From assembly GCA_041166025.1 (NCBI GenBank), contig JBEAMJ010000115.1, positions 1-31,907 on the forward strand: 31,907 bases of DNA, read 5' to 3'. The position numbers and the translations under genes were made by a program. The DNA is from UBA7672 sp041166025 (GTDB lineage: Bacteria; Pseudomonadota; Alphaproteobacteria; Caulobacterales; Hyphomonadaceae). Below, piece by piece: positions 1 through 8,712 of this stretch (positions are counted from its first letter, which is position 1; the number at the start of each line of letters is the position of its first letter). The notes under the pieces were generated by a model that saw only the letters and a list, made by a program, of their open reading frames with translations, made no database searches and had not been told where the DNA came from.

Positions 1-57
1 TCTTCAGATCGTGGCTTGCCCGGCATCCATGCTGGCCTCCAACCCAGCCAGCATGAT

Positions 58-97
58 GAATCAGACTTCGGCTCAGACTGGAATCCAAAATCGATTC
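58..97. promoter_or_regulatory. Cluster of three GANTC (CcrM-type) sites
   Basis: GAATC at 58-62, GAATC at 81-85 and GATTC at 93-97 lie in the non-coding left end of the window. GANTC is the target of the cell-cycle methylase CcrM in Caulobacter-type alphaproteobacteria. Three sites in 40 bp are more than expected in GC-rich DNA. The gene they might control lies to the left, outside the window, or there is none. Confidence 0.35.
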
Positions 98-147
98 AGC
101 CGGTTCACAAAATGCTCTAGAACCGGGCGACAGGCGCGAGCAGACAC

Positions 148-173
148 AAGGGCCCGGCTACCGCCGGGCCCTT
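148..173. terminator. Strong GC-rich hairpin, probable terminator
   Basis: A perfect 11-bp inverted repeat (AAGGGCCCGGC at 148-158, GCCGGGCCCTT at 163-173) has a 4-base loop and sits 6 bp beyond the stop of the minus-strand amidohydrolase. The U-run is weak on either strand: the plus strand continues gcatcttt and the minus strand continues gtgtctg. It could end transcription of the amidohydrolase, of a gene to the left, or of both. Confidence 0.6.
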
Positions 174-179
174 GCATCT

Positions 180-1630
180 TTACCGCGCCATCGCCGACAG
201 GTCGCCGCGCGAAATCGCAACTCCGCTGCTGAACACGGTCACGATGGAATCGTAGGCTGCAATATCCTCCAGCGGATTCTGTCGCAGCAGCAGCATGTGC
301 GCCTTCTTGCCAGCGGCGATCACGTCGCGATCATCGAGATTGAAAAGGTCGGCATTGCCAAGCGTCATGGCATGGAACAGCGCTGGCGGACTGATACCGG
401 AATCGATCCAGTACTGCATCTCAAGGCGACCGTTCAGGCCCGGCGGGTTGCCATAGGTCACGGCGCTCGGCGTATCGCTGCCGAACACGATGGGCACGCC
501 CGCCTGGTTCATCTTCGTTGCGATCGCCACACCTGGGAAAGAGCGCTTTGGACAAACGGAGGCGGACCCTTGCTCGCATCCCAGTCGCCCGCCATCTCCC
601 GCCGCATCCATCCCGCATCAGGGGTCCTGAACCAGGCCAGCGCAGCCGGCGGCGTGGCGTGAGCCATGCGCGGATCGTTCAGGAGCGCGGGATCGAACAT
701 GTCGCCAATCCCATTGATGACCCGGAAAGTCGGCTGATAGGCCATGGCCCTGGCCTTGATGCCGGCAACCAGCTCGTCCAGCGCCTTCACCTTTGCCTCG
801 CCGGTGTAGCCGCTGTCATTCCAAGCCCGGTGCGCGATCACGTCGACGCCGGCCTCCGTGGCAAACTGCTGCGCGCGGATCGAGTTGGCGTCCATGATCA
901 CTGGCATGTCGCGCGCACGCGCCGCCGCAACAATCGCCTTCACCTGCTCCAGCGAGGCGTTGGGCAGGTTGCGCGCGGGGCCAAATCCAGGCTCGTTGTA
1001 GGTCTTGACGCAGATCGCGCCGTTCTTCGCCGTGCGCTCGACCACCGCTGCGGGCTGGTGCTCGGCCGGGTCGACCGAAGCTGGGAGGCTCGCGGCCTTG
1101 GCAGGATCATGGAGAAAGTACGGGAACAGCGTCGTTGCGATCTGAGGCGGCGCCAAGACCATGGGATAGCCCTCGAGCATGGCCGCCGAGCCGCAGACGA
1201 ATGCGTCAGGGCGGACAGGTCGCGCATTCCATCCAGCGATGAACCCGGGATCCCGAGCGAGGTCGATCACCGTGGTAAAACCGAAATAGAGATAGCTCCG
1301 GGGCTCCTGCTCGCGCAGAGCCTCGGCAAGGCCCGGATGCTTCGCGTCGTCCTGCGGACGCAGCACGGGAAGAACATCAAGATGGACATGGCCGTCGATG
1401 AGCCCGGGAATGAGAAATCCCCCCTCGCCATCGATCACCTGCTTGCCTGCAAGCGGGCTGAGGCTGACCGCGTCGATCCGGTCGCCGACAATCCGCACAT
1501 AAGCATTGACGAGCGGCTGGCCGCGATCGGGCGAGACCACGGTGACATTCGAGATCACGAGCCCGGCCGGCGCCGGCGCCATGCAGGCGGCGCCAGCGAG
1601 AAAGGCCAGCAGCGGCAAAAGGCGTGTCAT
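180..1630 (-). pseudogene. Exported amidohydrolase, frameshifted near its C-terminal third
   Basis: This resembles the amidohydrolase superfamily (imidazolonepropionase/prolidase-like metal-dependent hydrolases); the substrate cannot be told. The ATG at 1628-1630 follows an AGAGGA ribosome site, and the N-terminus MTRLLPLLAFLAGAACMAP is a signal peptide, possibly lipoprotein-type. Visible metal-site elements are HxH in GLIDGHVHLDV, a candidate carboxylated lysine in AICVKTYNEPG, a histidine in VIAHRAW and an aspartate in VFGSDTPSA. The first reading frame runs from 1630 to a stop at 509. The conserved continuation (GVPIVFGSDTPS and onward, ending SAMAR at 180) lies in another frame. One missing base near GGGAAA at 535-540 would join them. 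Both halves keep family-like sequence, so the break is recent or a sequencing error. The gene faces away from kup. Confidence 0.8.
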
Positions 1631-1987
1631 GCTCCGTCCTCTCTGTCGCCGCTGCCATGAAAGTTGAGTTTCGCGGGCAAGGCCATCCCAATTGTCCTGC
1701 TCACGGCCTGTCTCCGCCAGCCCCTGAACATGGGTTCTCCAGGCGCGCGCACGCCCTACCGGCGCAATCAACCAACTGGGCGGTGAAGCAAGGCCCCCGT
1801 CCGGCCTGCCAGGCTGACGGCGAGGCGCCCGCTGCCTCTGCTGCACTGCGAAGTAAATAGCAGCAGGCGAAAATTTTTCCGCTTCCGCCATGGCCCCGAC
1901 AGGCGTAACAGCCGCCTCCGTTCGGGACCCGGTCCGGCAGGCTCTGCCTGAAGAACCTTGGGCGGTCCGCGGCTGAAGGCGCACAAA
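1631..1987. other. Intergenic region between divergent amidohydrolase and kup
   Basis: These 357 bp separate two divergent genes and should hold both promoters and the kup leader. I see no convincing -35/-10 pair. A small hairpin (GGCAG, gct, CTGCC) lies about 40 bp before the kup start, and there is an AT-rich spot (gaaaattttt) near 1870. No short open frame here resembles a protein I recognise. Confidence 0.5.
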
Positions 1988-3961
1988 ATGGGCGATACTT
2001 CGTCTTCCGGCGGGGTGGCTCAGACGGGGGACGGCAAACCGGCCGGTGCACGGTTCTGGGCGCTTGCGCTCGGCTCGGTCGGTGTCGTGTTCGGCGACAT
2101 CGGCACCAGCCCACTCTACGCCTTCAAGGAATCGATCCACCACATCAATGTGCGCAATCACGAGGCCGCTGGCATCGCGGTCGGCCCCGAGACGGACCTC
2201 ACCGCGGTTCCCGTGCTGCGCGATGATGTGCTCGGCGTGATCTCGCTGATGCTCTGGTCGCTGATCATCATCGTCACCATCAAGTACGTCCTGCTGCTCA
2301 CACGTTTCGACAACCGCGGCGAAGGCGGAACGCTCTCGCTGATGGCCATGCTTTCGCGGATCGTGGGGCGGCGCACGCCGCTCCTGTTCCTGATCGCAAT
2401 CTGCGCCGCGGGCATGTTCTTCGGCGATGCGCTGCTGACGCCTGCAATGTCGGTGCTGTCGGCCGTCGAGGGCCTCACTGTCATCGAGGAGCTGCAGGGC
2501 CGCGTCGAACCCTTCATCATTCCTGTCGCGCTCGGCCTGCTGGTCGGCCTGTTTCTGATCCAGAAGCGCGGGACCTCGGTTGTGGGCAAGCTTTTCGGCC
2601 CGGTCTGCGTCGTCTGGTTCGTCACGATGGGCGCACTCGGCGTCTACCACATCGCCATAGACGGCCTTCAGATCTTTCTCGCACTGAGCCCGCACTATGG
2701 CGTCATGTTCCTCGCCACGCACCAGGTGCTGGGCTTCATCGTGCTGGGCTCGGTCTTCCTTACGGTGACAGGCGCTGAGGCCCTCTATGCCGACCTCGGC
2801 CATTTCGGCCGCAAGCCGATCGTGACGGCATGGGCCTGGCTCGTGCTGCCCTGCCTCTCGCTCAACTATCTCGGTCAGGGCGCCATGGTTCTGGCGCACC
2901 CGGAAACCATGAGCAACCCGTTCTTCCTGATGGCGCCTGACGTGCTCCAGGCGCCTCTGGTGCTGCTCGCAACGCTGGCGACCATCGTGGCCAGTCAGGC
3001 CGTCATCACCGGCGCGTTTTCGCTGGCGCAACAGGCCGTCCAGCTCGGCCTCCTGCCGCGCCTGCAGATCGTCAACACGTCGGCAGAGGAGCACGGCCAG
3101 ATCTACATGCCTCAGGTCAACTGGATCCTGCTGGCCGGCGTCGTGTTCCTGGTGCTGGGCTTCAGGTCGTCCTCGGCGCTGGCCTCGGCCTACGGCGTGT
3201 CGGTGATCGGGACGATGATCATGTCGACGCTCCTGGCCTTCATGGCCGTGCGGCGGATCTGGAACAAGCCAGACTGGCTGGCCGCTTTGGTCGTCTTCCC
3301 CTTCATCACGCTCGAACTGGTCTTCCTGGCATCCAACCTCCTCAAGGTGCCGCAGGGCGGCTACGTCCCGCTGCTCATCGCCGCCGTCATGATGCTCGTG
3401 ATGTGGACGTGGACACGCGGAACGAAAATCCTCATGGCGCGCACGCGAAAGGACATCTCCATCAACGACGTGCTGAAGGGGCTGGAGGTCAATCCGCCCC
3501 ACACGGTGAAGGGTACGGCGGTGTTCCTGACGGCGGACCCCGAAGCCGCCCCCGCAGCGCTGCTCCACAACCTCAAGCACAACAAGGTGCTTCACGAGCA
3601 CAATGTGCTGCTCAATGTGCGGACCGCACAGGAGCCGTTCGTGCCGGACGAGAAGAAGATCGAAATCACCGACATCTCGCCGACAATGCACCGCCTCACC
3701 ATGACCTTCGGCTTCATGGAGACGCCCAATGTCAGCCGAGGCCTGACGCTTGTGAAAAAGAAGCGTGGACTGTCATTCGACATCATGTCGACCTCGTTCT
3801 TCCTCAGCCGACGAACACTGCTTGCCGACGGCAAGTGGGGCATGCCGCTCTGGCAGGACCACCTCTTCATCTTCCTCAGCCGCAACGCCACCAATGCAAC
3901 GGAGTTCTTCCGGATCCCCACCTCCCGCGTCGTCGAAATGGGCTCACAGCTGACGATCTGA
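1988..3961 (+). CDS. kup: KUP-family potassium uptake transporter
   Basis: This inner-membrane potassium/proton symporter of the KUP/HAK/KT family has 657 residues, the usual size (E. coli Kup 622). The family signature GDIGTSPLYAF lies near residue 35, followed by FGDALLTPAMSVLSAVEG and about twelve hydrophobic segments up to around residue 480. A soluble C-terminal domain of about 170 residues follows, ending in a glycine, serine and leucine rich stretch (MGSQLTI). I chose the ATG at 1988 because GAAGG lies 8-9 bases upstream; a TTG at 1958 would add ten residues but lacks a good ribosome site. It is a single-gene unit, with 412 bp downstream before the next gene. Family assignment is secure. 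Whether it is the main potassium importer of the cell cannot be told. Confidence 0.96.
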   Translation: MGDTSSSGGVAQTGDGKPAGARFWALALGSVGVVFGDIGTSPLYAFKESIHHINVRNHEAAGIAVGPETDLTAVPVLRDDVLGVISLMLWSLIIIVTIKYVLLLTRFDNRGEGGTLSLMAMLSRIVGRRTPLLFLIAICAAGMFFGDALLTPAMSVLSAVEGLTVIEELQGRVEPFIIPVALGLLVGLFLIQKRGTSVVGKLFGPVCVVWFVTMGALGVYHIAIDGLQIFLALSPHYGVMFLATHQVLGFIVLGSVFLTVTGAEALYADLGHFGRKPIVTAWAWLVLPCLSLNYLGQGAMVLAHPETMSNPFFLMAPDVLQAPLVLLATLATIVASQAVITGAFSLAQQAVQLGLLPRLQIVNTSAEEHGQIYMPQVNWILLAGVVFLVLGFRSSSALASAYGVSVIGTMIMSTLLAFMAVRRIWNKPDWLAALVVFPFITLELVFLASNLLKVPQGGYVPLLIAAVMMLVMWTWTRGTKILMARTRKDISINDVLKGLEVNPPHTVKGTAVFLTADPEAAPAALLHNLKHNKVLHEHNVLLNVRTAQEPFVPDEKKIEITDISPTMHRLTMTFGFMETPNVSRGLTLVKKKRGLSFDIMSTSFFLSRRTLLADGKWGMPLWQDHLFIFLSRNATNATEFFRIPTSRVVEMGSQLTI

Positions 3962-4373
3962 TCCACCCAGCACGGCCGGGTAAGGTCCAGCGCCTCAAAG
4001 CGGGCGAACCTGTGCGTCAATGCGTCCATCACTCCCGCATGGGAGACCATGCCGAGCGCGTTTCAACGGCGCGGGGAGAGTGGACGCAGGCGAGCGTGAA
4101 GAGCCCCGGTGAATGGCGCCAAGGACCGGACGTCCCGGATGGGCCACGCCCGTCTGGCCGCGAGTTGGTCTCCGTCCGCGCCACTGCGATTTCGGCAGAA
4201 GCGCTGCGGAAACCCGGACTGACATTCTGGGGGGGATGGCTGGAGCATCCTGACACTCACCCCATTCACCCGCCCTTGTGCACCCCTCGCGGCGCCAGCG
4301 ACTTGGCCCTGTCATTGCGCTAACTTAAGGAGTGGCCTCAGCCGCCTCCCCCGACAGTTTCCGGAACACGAAG
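3962..4373. other. 412-bp intergenic region with RNA-like folds
   Basis: No open frame in this stretch resembles a known protein in any frame. It contains a compact three-way fold at 4022-4087 (listed separately) and a further possible hairpin around 4182-4199 (CTGC, 7-base loop, GCAG). A consensus-like AAGGAG lies at 4327-4332, but it overlaps a GTG at 4332, leaving no spacing for initiation there. No classical terminator for kup is visible. Confidence 0.5.
4022..4087 (+). ncRNA. Candidate structured RNA (three-way junction)
   Basis: On the plus strand an outer helix pairs GCGTCCA (4022-4028) with TGGACGC (4081-4087). It continues through a small internal loop as CTCCC (4032-4036) with GGGAG (4074-4078). 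Inside it are two hairpins: GCATGG-GAGA-CCATGC (4037-4052), perfect and closed by a GNRA-type tetraloop, and a weaker CGCG/CGCG hairpin (4057-4073). The GNRA loop exists only on the plus strand. I do not recognise the fold as 6S, tmRNA, RNase P, SRP or a known riboswitch. It may be an independent small RNA, the kup 3' end or a far-upstream leader of the sugar mutase. GC-rich DNA folds easily, so confidence is limited. Confidence 0.35.
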
Positions 4374-5894
4374 ATGAAAACCCCGCGCACCGATCTCCAG
4401 GCGAACACGTTCGATTTCGAGACGACGCCGCTCGTGAAGGCGACGGGTTTTCGCGAGTACGACGCGCGCTGGTGGTTTGGCGGCCCGCAATATCCCAAAG
4501 CGCCGGAACTCAACTTTCTCGGCGTCCAGGCGCTGGGCCTCGGGCTGGGAACGCTAATCCGGGAGATGGGGGTCGCTCCGCGCATCGTCACCGGCCACGA
4601 CTACCGGTCCTATTCGCTCTCGATCAAGCAGGCGTTGACCCTCGGCCTGATCGAAGCCGGCTGCGAGGTGCACGATATCGGCCTCGCCCTCTCGCCCATC
4701 GCCTATTACGCGCAATTCGCGCTCGACATTCCATGCGTCGCCATGGTGACCGCCAGCCACAACGAGAATGGCTGGACCGGCGTGAAGATGGGGGCGAACA
4801 AGCCGCTCACCTTCGGCCCCGAAGAAATGGGCCGCCTGAAGGACATCGTGCTTAATGGCCGCTTCAATCCGCAAGCCGGCGGCAAGCTGATCCGTGTCGA
4901 CGGCATGCGCGAGCGCTATATCGAGAGCGTCTCGCAGAACGCCAAACTCACGCGCAAGCTGAAGGTTGTCTGCGCCTGCGGAAATGGCGCGGCCGGCGCC
5001 TTCGCGCCCGAAGCCCTGCGCCGCATGGGCGCCGAGGTGATCGAGATGGACACAAATCTCGACTACACCTTCCCGAAGTACAACCCAAACCCGGAAGACC
5101 ACGAAATGCTGGTCTCGATGGGCCAGGCCGTGAAGGAGCACGGCGCTGACCTCTGCGTCGGCTTCGATGGCGATGGCGACCGCTGCGGCGTGGTCGATGA
5201 CAAGGGCGAGGAAATCTTCGCCGACAAGATCGGCCTCCTCCTCGCTCGCGATCTCTCGAGGCTGCACCGGAACGCAACCTTCGTCGTCGATGTGAAATCG
5301 ACCGGCCTCTACAAGACCGATCCCGTGCTGAAGCAGAACGGCGTCTCGGTCGATTACTTCAAGACCGGCCACTCCTACATCAAGCGCCGCACCACCGAAC
5401 TCGACGCCCTCGCGGGCTTCGAGAAGTCCGGCCACATGTTCTTCCGCAAGCCTTACGGCTACGGTTATGACGACGCCCTCGTCGCAGCCGCCGCCGTTCT
5501 GATGATGCTCGACCGCAACCCGGGCCGCTCGCTGTCGGACCTCAAGGCCGAGCTCGGCCATGCGTGGACGTCGCTCACCATGAGCCCGCACTGCGACGAC
5601 GAAAAGAAGTACGGCATCGTCGACCAGGTCGTCGCCGACTATCAGGAGCTTGGAAAATCCGGCGGCCAAATCCTCGGCCGCAAGATCATCGACGTGAACA
5701 CCGTCAACGGCGCCCGTGTCACGCTTGAGGACGGCTCCTGGGTTCTCGTCCGCGCTTCATCCAACAAGCCGGAGCTGGTCGTCGTCGTCGAGTCGATGCA
5801 GGGCGAGGACGACATGCGCGCCCTCTTCCGGGAAGAAGTCAAACCGCGCCTCGGCCGCTTCGCCGAGGTCGGCCACTACAATCAGGAGATCTGA
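4374..5894 (+). CDS. Phosphoglucomutase/phosphomannomutase
   Basis: This alpha-D-phosphohexomutase interconverts the 1- and 6-phosphates of glucose and/or mannose, supplying sugar nucleotides for envelope polysaccharides. All four active-site loops are visible in order: the phosphoserine loop TASHNENGWTG (near residue 140), the metal loop FDGDGDRCG (near 264), the sugar-specificity loop FEKSGHMFF (near 350) and the phosphate loop RASSNKPEL (near 460). The 506-residue length is slightly above bacterial ManB/AlgC (about 460). The ATG at 4374 has GGAA about ten bases upstream. A GTG at 4332 is in frame but abuts its own AAGGAG, so it is unlikely. The sequence alone does not decide between glucose and mannose. 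The next gene, divL, is on the same strand but has its own promoter signals. Confidence 0.93.
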   Translation: MKTPRTDLQANTFDFETTPLVKATGFREYDARWWFGGPQYPKAPELNFLGVQALGLGLGTLIREMGVAPRIVTGHDYRSYSLSIKQALTLGLIEAGCEVHDIGLALSPIAYYAQFALDIPCVAMVTASHNENGWTGVKMGANKPLTFGPEEMGRLKDIVLNGRFNPQAGGKLIRVDGMRERYIESVSQNAKLTRKLKVVCACGNGAAGAFAPEALRRMGAEVIEMDTNLDYTFPKYNPNPEDHEMLVSMGQAVKEHGADLCVGFDGDGDRCGVVDDKGEEIFADKIGLLLARDLSRLHRNATFVVDVKSTGLYKTDPVLKQNGVSVDYFKTGHSYIKRRTTELDALAGFEKSGHMFFRKPYGYGYDDALVAAAAVLMMLDRNPGRSLSDLKAELGHAWTSLTMSPHCDDEKKYGIVDQVVADYQELGKSGGQILGRKIIDVNTVNGARVTLEDGSWVLVRASSNKPELVVVVESMQGEDDMRALFREEVKPRLGRFAEVGHYNQEI

Positions 5895-5902
5895 GACGCC
5901 TC

Positions 5903-5928
5903 GTATTGTTTCGTTTCAGCAACAATAC
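5903..5928. repeat. Inverted repeat just after the sugar mutase stop
   Basis: GTATTGTT (5903-5910) and AACAATAC (5921-5928) form a perfect 8-bp inverted repeat with a 10-base loop, 9 bp after the stop codon. It is AT-rich in GC-rich surroundings and has no T-run after it. It may be a 3' stabilising hairpin, a weak terminator or an operator. Confidence 0.4.
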
Positions 5929-5991
5929 CGCTGTCGGGGTGTGGTCTGCGGCCAGCGGACTAGGCAGAATTTACCCACACCTGTGAATGAT

Positions 5992-6006
5992 TTAACGCGT
6001 CGTTAA
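5992..6006. promoter_or_regulatory. CtrA-type box upstream of divL
   Basis: A perfect TTAA-N7-TTAA motif (TTAA at 5992-5995 and 6003-6006, spacer cgcgtcg) lies 85 bp before the divL start. A third TTAA half-site lies at 6026-6029, and a GANTC site (GATTC) at 6066-6070. This is the binding consensus of the cell-cycle response regulator CtrA in Caulobacter-like bacteria. Binding is inferred. The position fits control of divL. Confidence 0.65.
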
Positions 6007-6091
6007 CCGGCCCTCTCTCATTTGGTTAACTGAGGGCGTCCGCCTGTAGGATGCCCCCGCGTTGTGATTCGGCCCTGGCGGGACGTCGACC

Positions 6092-8569
6092 ATGGACATG
6101 AACTTCACCCAGCCGCTCGTCCTGCTCGTCGCAGGCGCAGCGGCCTTTGGCATTGCAGCCCTTCTCTGGGCGATCCGCATCTCCGATGGCGCAAGGGGCG
6201 CTGCCAGAAAGTACCGCGAACAGGAACAGCAGGCCCGGGAAAAGCTGGCGCGCGCCGAGAGCGTGTTCGGCGCCCATCCCGGCGTCATCATGGTGTGGGA
6301 AGACGCCGACGCCGAGGCGCAGGCCAGGCATCCGAACTCCGAATGGGGCGAGCCCAGCCTCTATGGCTCGCCCGTCGCCCTCATGGGCATCCTCCGCTTC
6401 GCCGATGATGGTACGTCCGAGGATCCTGGCGTGCGGATCCTCGAGGGTATTGCCGATCTCGAAGCCCGCGACGGCGCCGGCCAGGACGCCACCCTGCGCG
6501 AACGCCTGAAACAGCTGCGCAAGGACGGCGCGCCCTTCTCGCTCACCATTATCGGCCCCTCCGGCCGCTTCCTCGAAGCCGACGGCCGCACCGCCGGCGC
6601 CCGCGCGGTGCTCTGGATCACCGACACCACCATCAAGGGCCTCGAGGAATCCGGCGCTCGCGCCCGCATCGAGGAAGCCCGCGCCGCAGTCGCTCGCGAC
6701 CCGATGGCCTTCCTTGAAATGCTGGGCAAGGCGCCCTTCCCGGCCTGGCGCATGAGCGGCGCCGGCAAGCTGCAATGGGTCAACCGCGCCTACCTCAAGG
6801 CCGTCGGCGCGCCCAGCGTCGACCACGTCCTCGACCGGCAGATCATGCTCGACCAGCATGTCGCCGCGCAGGCGCAGAAGACCATTGGCGGCAACGCCGA
6901 AACCGACGAGATGCGCCATATCGTGGTCGACGGCGAACGCCGCGCCATGCGCGTCAAGATGTTTCCGCTCTCCGGCGGCCTCGGCGGGATGGCGTTCGAC
7001 ATCACCGACCTCGAATCAGCGCGCGAGACGCTGGAGAAGAACTCGAAGGCCCACGACGACACGCTCAACCACGTCGCCGACGGCGTCGCCATCTTCGGCC
7101 CCGACCGCAAGCTGATCTTCAACAACCGCGCCTTCCAGACCATGTGGGACATCGATCCCGCCTATCTTCTGGAGAAACCCGATCACGGCTCGATCCTCGA
7201 CCGCCTGCGCGAGCGCCGCAAGCTTCCGGCCAAACCCGATTTCGCCAAATGGCGCCGTGACGAGCTGGCCTACTATCAGGGCGAGAAAGTCGACTTCACC
7301 GAGGATCTCTGGAACCTCCCCGACGGCCGCATCCTGCGCGTCACCCGTCAGCGCCATCCGCTCGGCGGCGTGCTGCTCCTGTTCAAGGACATCACCGACG
7401 AGGTCTCGCTGAAGGCGGAATTCAACCGCCTCATCAACGTCCAGAAGGCGACGCTCGACAACCTTCGCGAGGCGGTCGTGGTGTTCAGCGCCGATGGTCG
7501 CCTCCGCCTGCACAACGACGCCTTCGCAGACCTCTGGGAGCTCAAGGGCAACACGCTAAATGACGGGCCCGACTTTGACGCCGTGGTCGCCCAGTGCGCG
7601 CGCATGTTCCACGACAGGAATGTCTGGGCCACGATCCGCAGCCGGGTCACCAACCCCTCGCCCGAGTATCGCCAGCAGGCACAGGGCGTGATGCGCACGT
7701 CGAATGACCGCACCATCACCTGGATCACCCAGCCGCTTCCCAATGGCGCGACCCTGGTGGCCTTCATGGACGTGACCGCCGCCCGCAAGGTCGAACAGGC
7801 GCTCAAGGACAAGAACGAGGCGCTTCAGGCCGCCGACAAGCTCAAGAACGAGTTCGTGCAGAACGTCAGCTACCAGCTGCGCTCTCCGCTAACGACGATC
7901 CTCGGCTATGCCGAACTGCTGGAAAGCGAGCGCCCCGGACCGCTCCTCGACAAGCAACGCGAGCAGGTCGATTCGATCCTGTCCGCGGCCGACCATCTCT
8001 CGAAAGTCATAGACAACATCCTGGACCTCGCCATGATCGAAGCCGGCAAGATGGAACTCGAACTCTCTAGCTTCTCTCTGCGCGCCGCCATGGAAAGCGC
8101 CGTCGACCTCGTCGTCTCCTCGGCGCAGAACACGAAAGTGCGCGTCGAGATCCTGTGCGACGACCGCATCGGCAACATCCATGCCGACGAGCGCCGCATC
8201 AAGCAGGTGCTCTTCAACCTGCTTTCCAACGCCCTGCGCTTCACAGGACCCGGCGGCCACATCAAGATCGAGGCGTCCAAGCCGGTGCCGAGCGAGAACA
8301 TCATTCGCCTCGCCGTCTCGGACAATGGCAAGGGCATCGCGCCGGACCGCCAGTCGAGTGTGTTCGACTCGTTCATTTCAGACACGCGCGGCGCAGGCCT
8401 TGGCCTCGCCCTCGTCCGCTCCTTCGTCGAGCTGCATGGTGGGGACGTGAAGATCAAGTCGGCGCCGGGCGCTGGCACATCGGTGATCTGCCAGCTGCCG
8501 GAAATGGCTTCGCCGCGCGCCGGTCGCGTCGAACTCGAACTCGGTCCGGAAGCAGTCGCAGCGCAGTGA
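6092..8569 (+). CDS. divL: DivL-type sensor pseudokinase with tyrosine in the H-box
   Basis: This 825-residue protein begins with one membrane segment (about residues 9-28) and a short charged helix. PAS-like modules follow (about 200-305, 320-435 and 450-560), then a HisKA-like domain and a HATPase domain. In the H-box, where kinases have SHELR, this protein reads NVSYQLRSPL, with Tyr594 (TAC at 7871-7873) in place of the phospho-accepting histidine. That substitution is the hallmark of Caulobacter DivL, which binds DivK and tunes the CckA-ChpT-CtrA phosphorelay at a cell pole. The ATP-lid motifs look intact: an N-box (LLSNALRF), VSDNGKGI (about 742-749) and GAGLGLAL (767-774). The ATG at 6092 is used; one at 6098 is also possible. 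The CtrA box upstream suggests feedback control. The name rests on the tyrosine plus the architecture. Confidence 0.92.
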   Translation: MDMNFTQPLVLLVAGAAAFGIAALLWAIRISDGARGAARKYREQEQQAREKLARAESVFGAHPGVIMVWEDADAEAQARHPNSEWGEPSLYGSPVALMGILRFADDGTSEDPGVRILEGIADLEARDGAGQDATLRERLKQLRKDGAPFSLTIIGPSGRFLEADGRTAGARAVLWITDTTIKGLEESGARARIEEARAAVARDPMAFLEMLGKAPFPAWRMSGAGKLQWVNRAYLKAVGAPSVDHVLDRQIMLDQHVAAQAQKTIGGNAETDEMRHIVVDGERRAMRVKMFPLSGGLGGMAFDITDLESARETLEKNSKAHDDTLNHVADGVAIFGPDRKLIFNNRAFQTMWDIDPAYLLEKPDHGSILDRLRERRKLPAKPDFAKWRRDELAYYQGEKVDFTEDLWNLPDGRILRVTRQRHPLGGVLLLFKDITDEVSLKAEFNRLINVQKATLDNLREAVVVFSADGRLRLHNDAFADLWELKGNTLNDGPDFDAVVAQCARMFHDRNVWATIRSRVTNPSPEYRQQAQGVMRTSNDRTITWITQPLPNGATLVAFMDVTAARKVEQALKDKNEALQAADKLKNEFVQNVSYQLRSPLTTILGYAELLESERPGPLLDKQREQVDSILSAADHLSKVIDNILDLAMIEAGKMELELSSFSLRAAMESAVDLVVSSAQNTKVRVEILCDDRIGNIHADERRIKQVLFNLLSNALRFTGPGGHIKIEASKPVPSENIIRLAVSDNGKGIAPDRQSSVFDSFISDTRGAGLGLALVRSFVELHGGDVKIKSAPGAGTSVICQLPEMASPRAGRVELELGPEAVAAQ

Positions 8570-8644
8570 TCGCCCCGAAGCCGCGGCCTGCCGTAACAAC
8601 GCCGTGAGGCGCCGACCGTAATTCCGGCTACGCGCATCCGCGTC

Positions 8645-8673
8645 TTGACGGACGCGAGGGCGCTTATTTTCTA
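8645..8673 (+). promoter_or_regulatory. Possible sigma-70-type promoter of the serine hydrolase
   Basis: TTGACG at 8645-8650 is followed 17 bases later by TTTCTA (8668-8673) in an AT-richer patch, 40 bp before the next start codon. The -35 is good and the -10 poor, so this is a tentative call. Confidence 0.3.
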
Positions 8674-8712
8674 ACCTCCGTCGAGACTGGGATCCGCACG
8701 GAGGAGGACATC

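Noticed and set aside
509..3691. Very long open frame on the minus strand running through kup and the amidohydrolase
   Set aside because: Only the part from 1630 down to 509 resembles a protein. The rest is the complement of kup, which has clear family motifs, and is low-complexity charged sequence typical of GC-rich antisense frames.
4037..4056. Possible cobalamin-riboswitch B12-box-like sequence (gggagaccatgccg) with a GCCACTG further on
   Set aside because: The elements are in the wrong order and the rest of the conserved core is absent; the box-like sequence is simply part of a hairpin.
4554..5669. Open frame of about 370 codons antisense to the sugar mutase
   Set aside because: All four phosphohexomutase loops lie on the plus strand; the antisense product has no recognisable motif.
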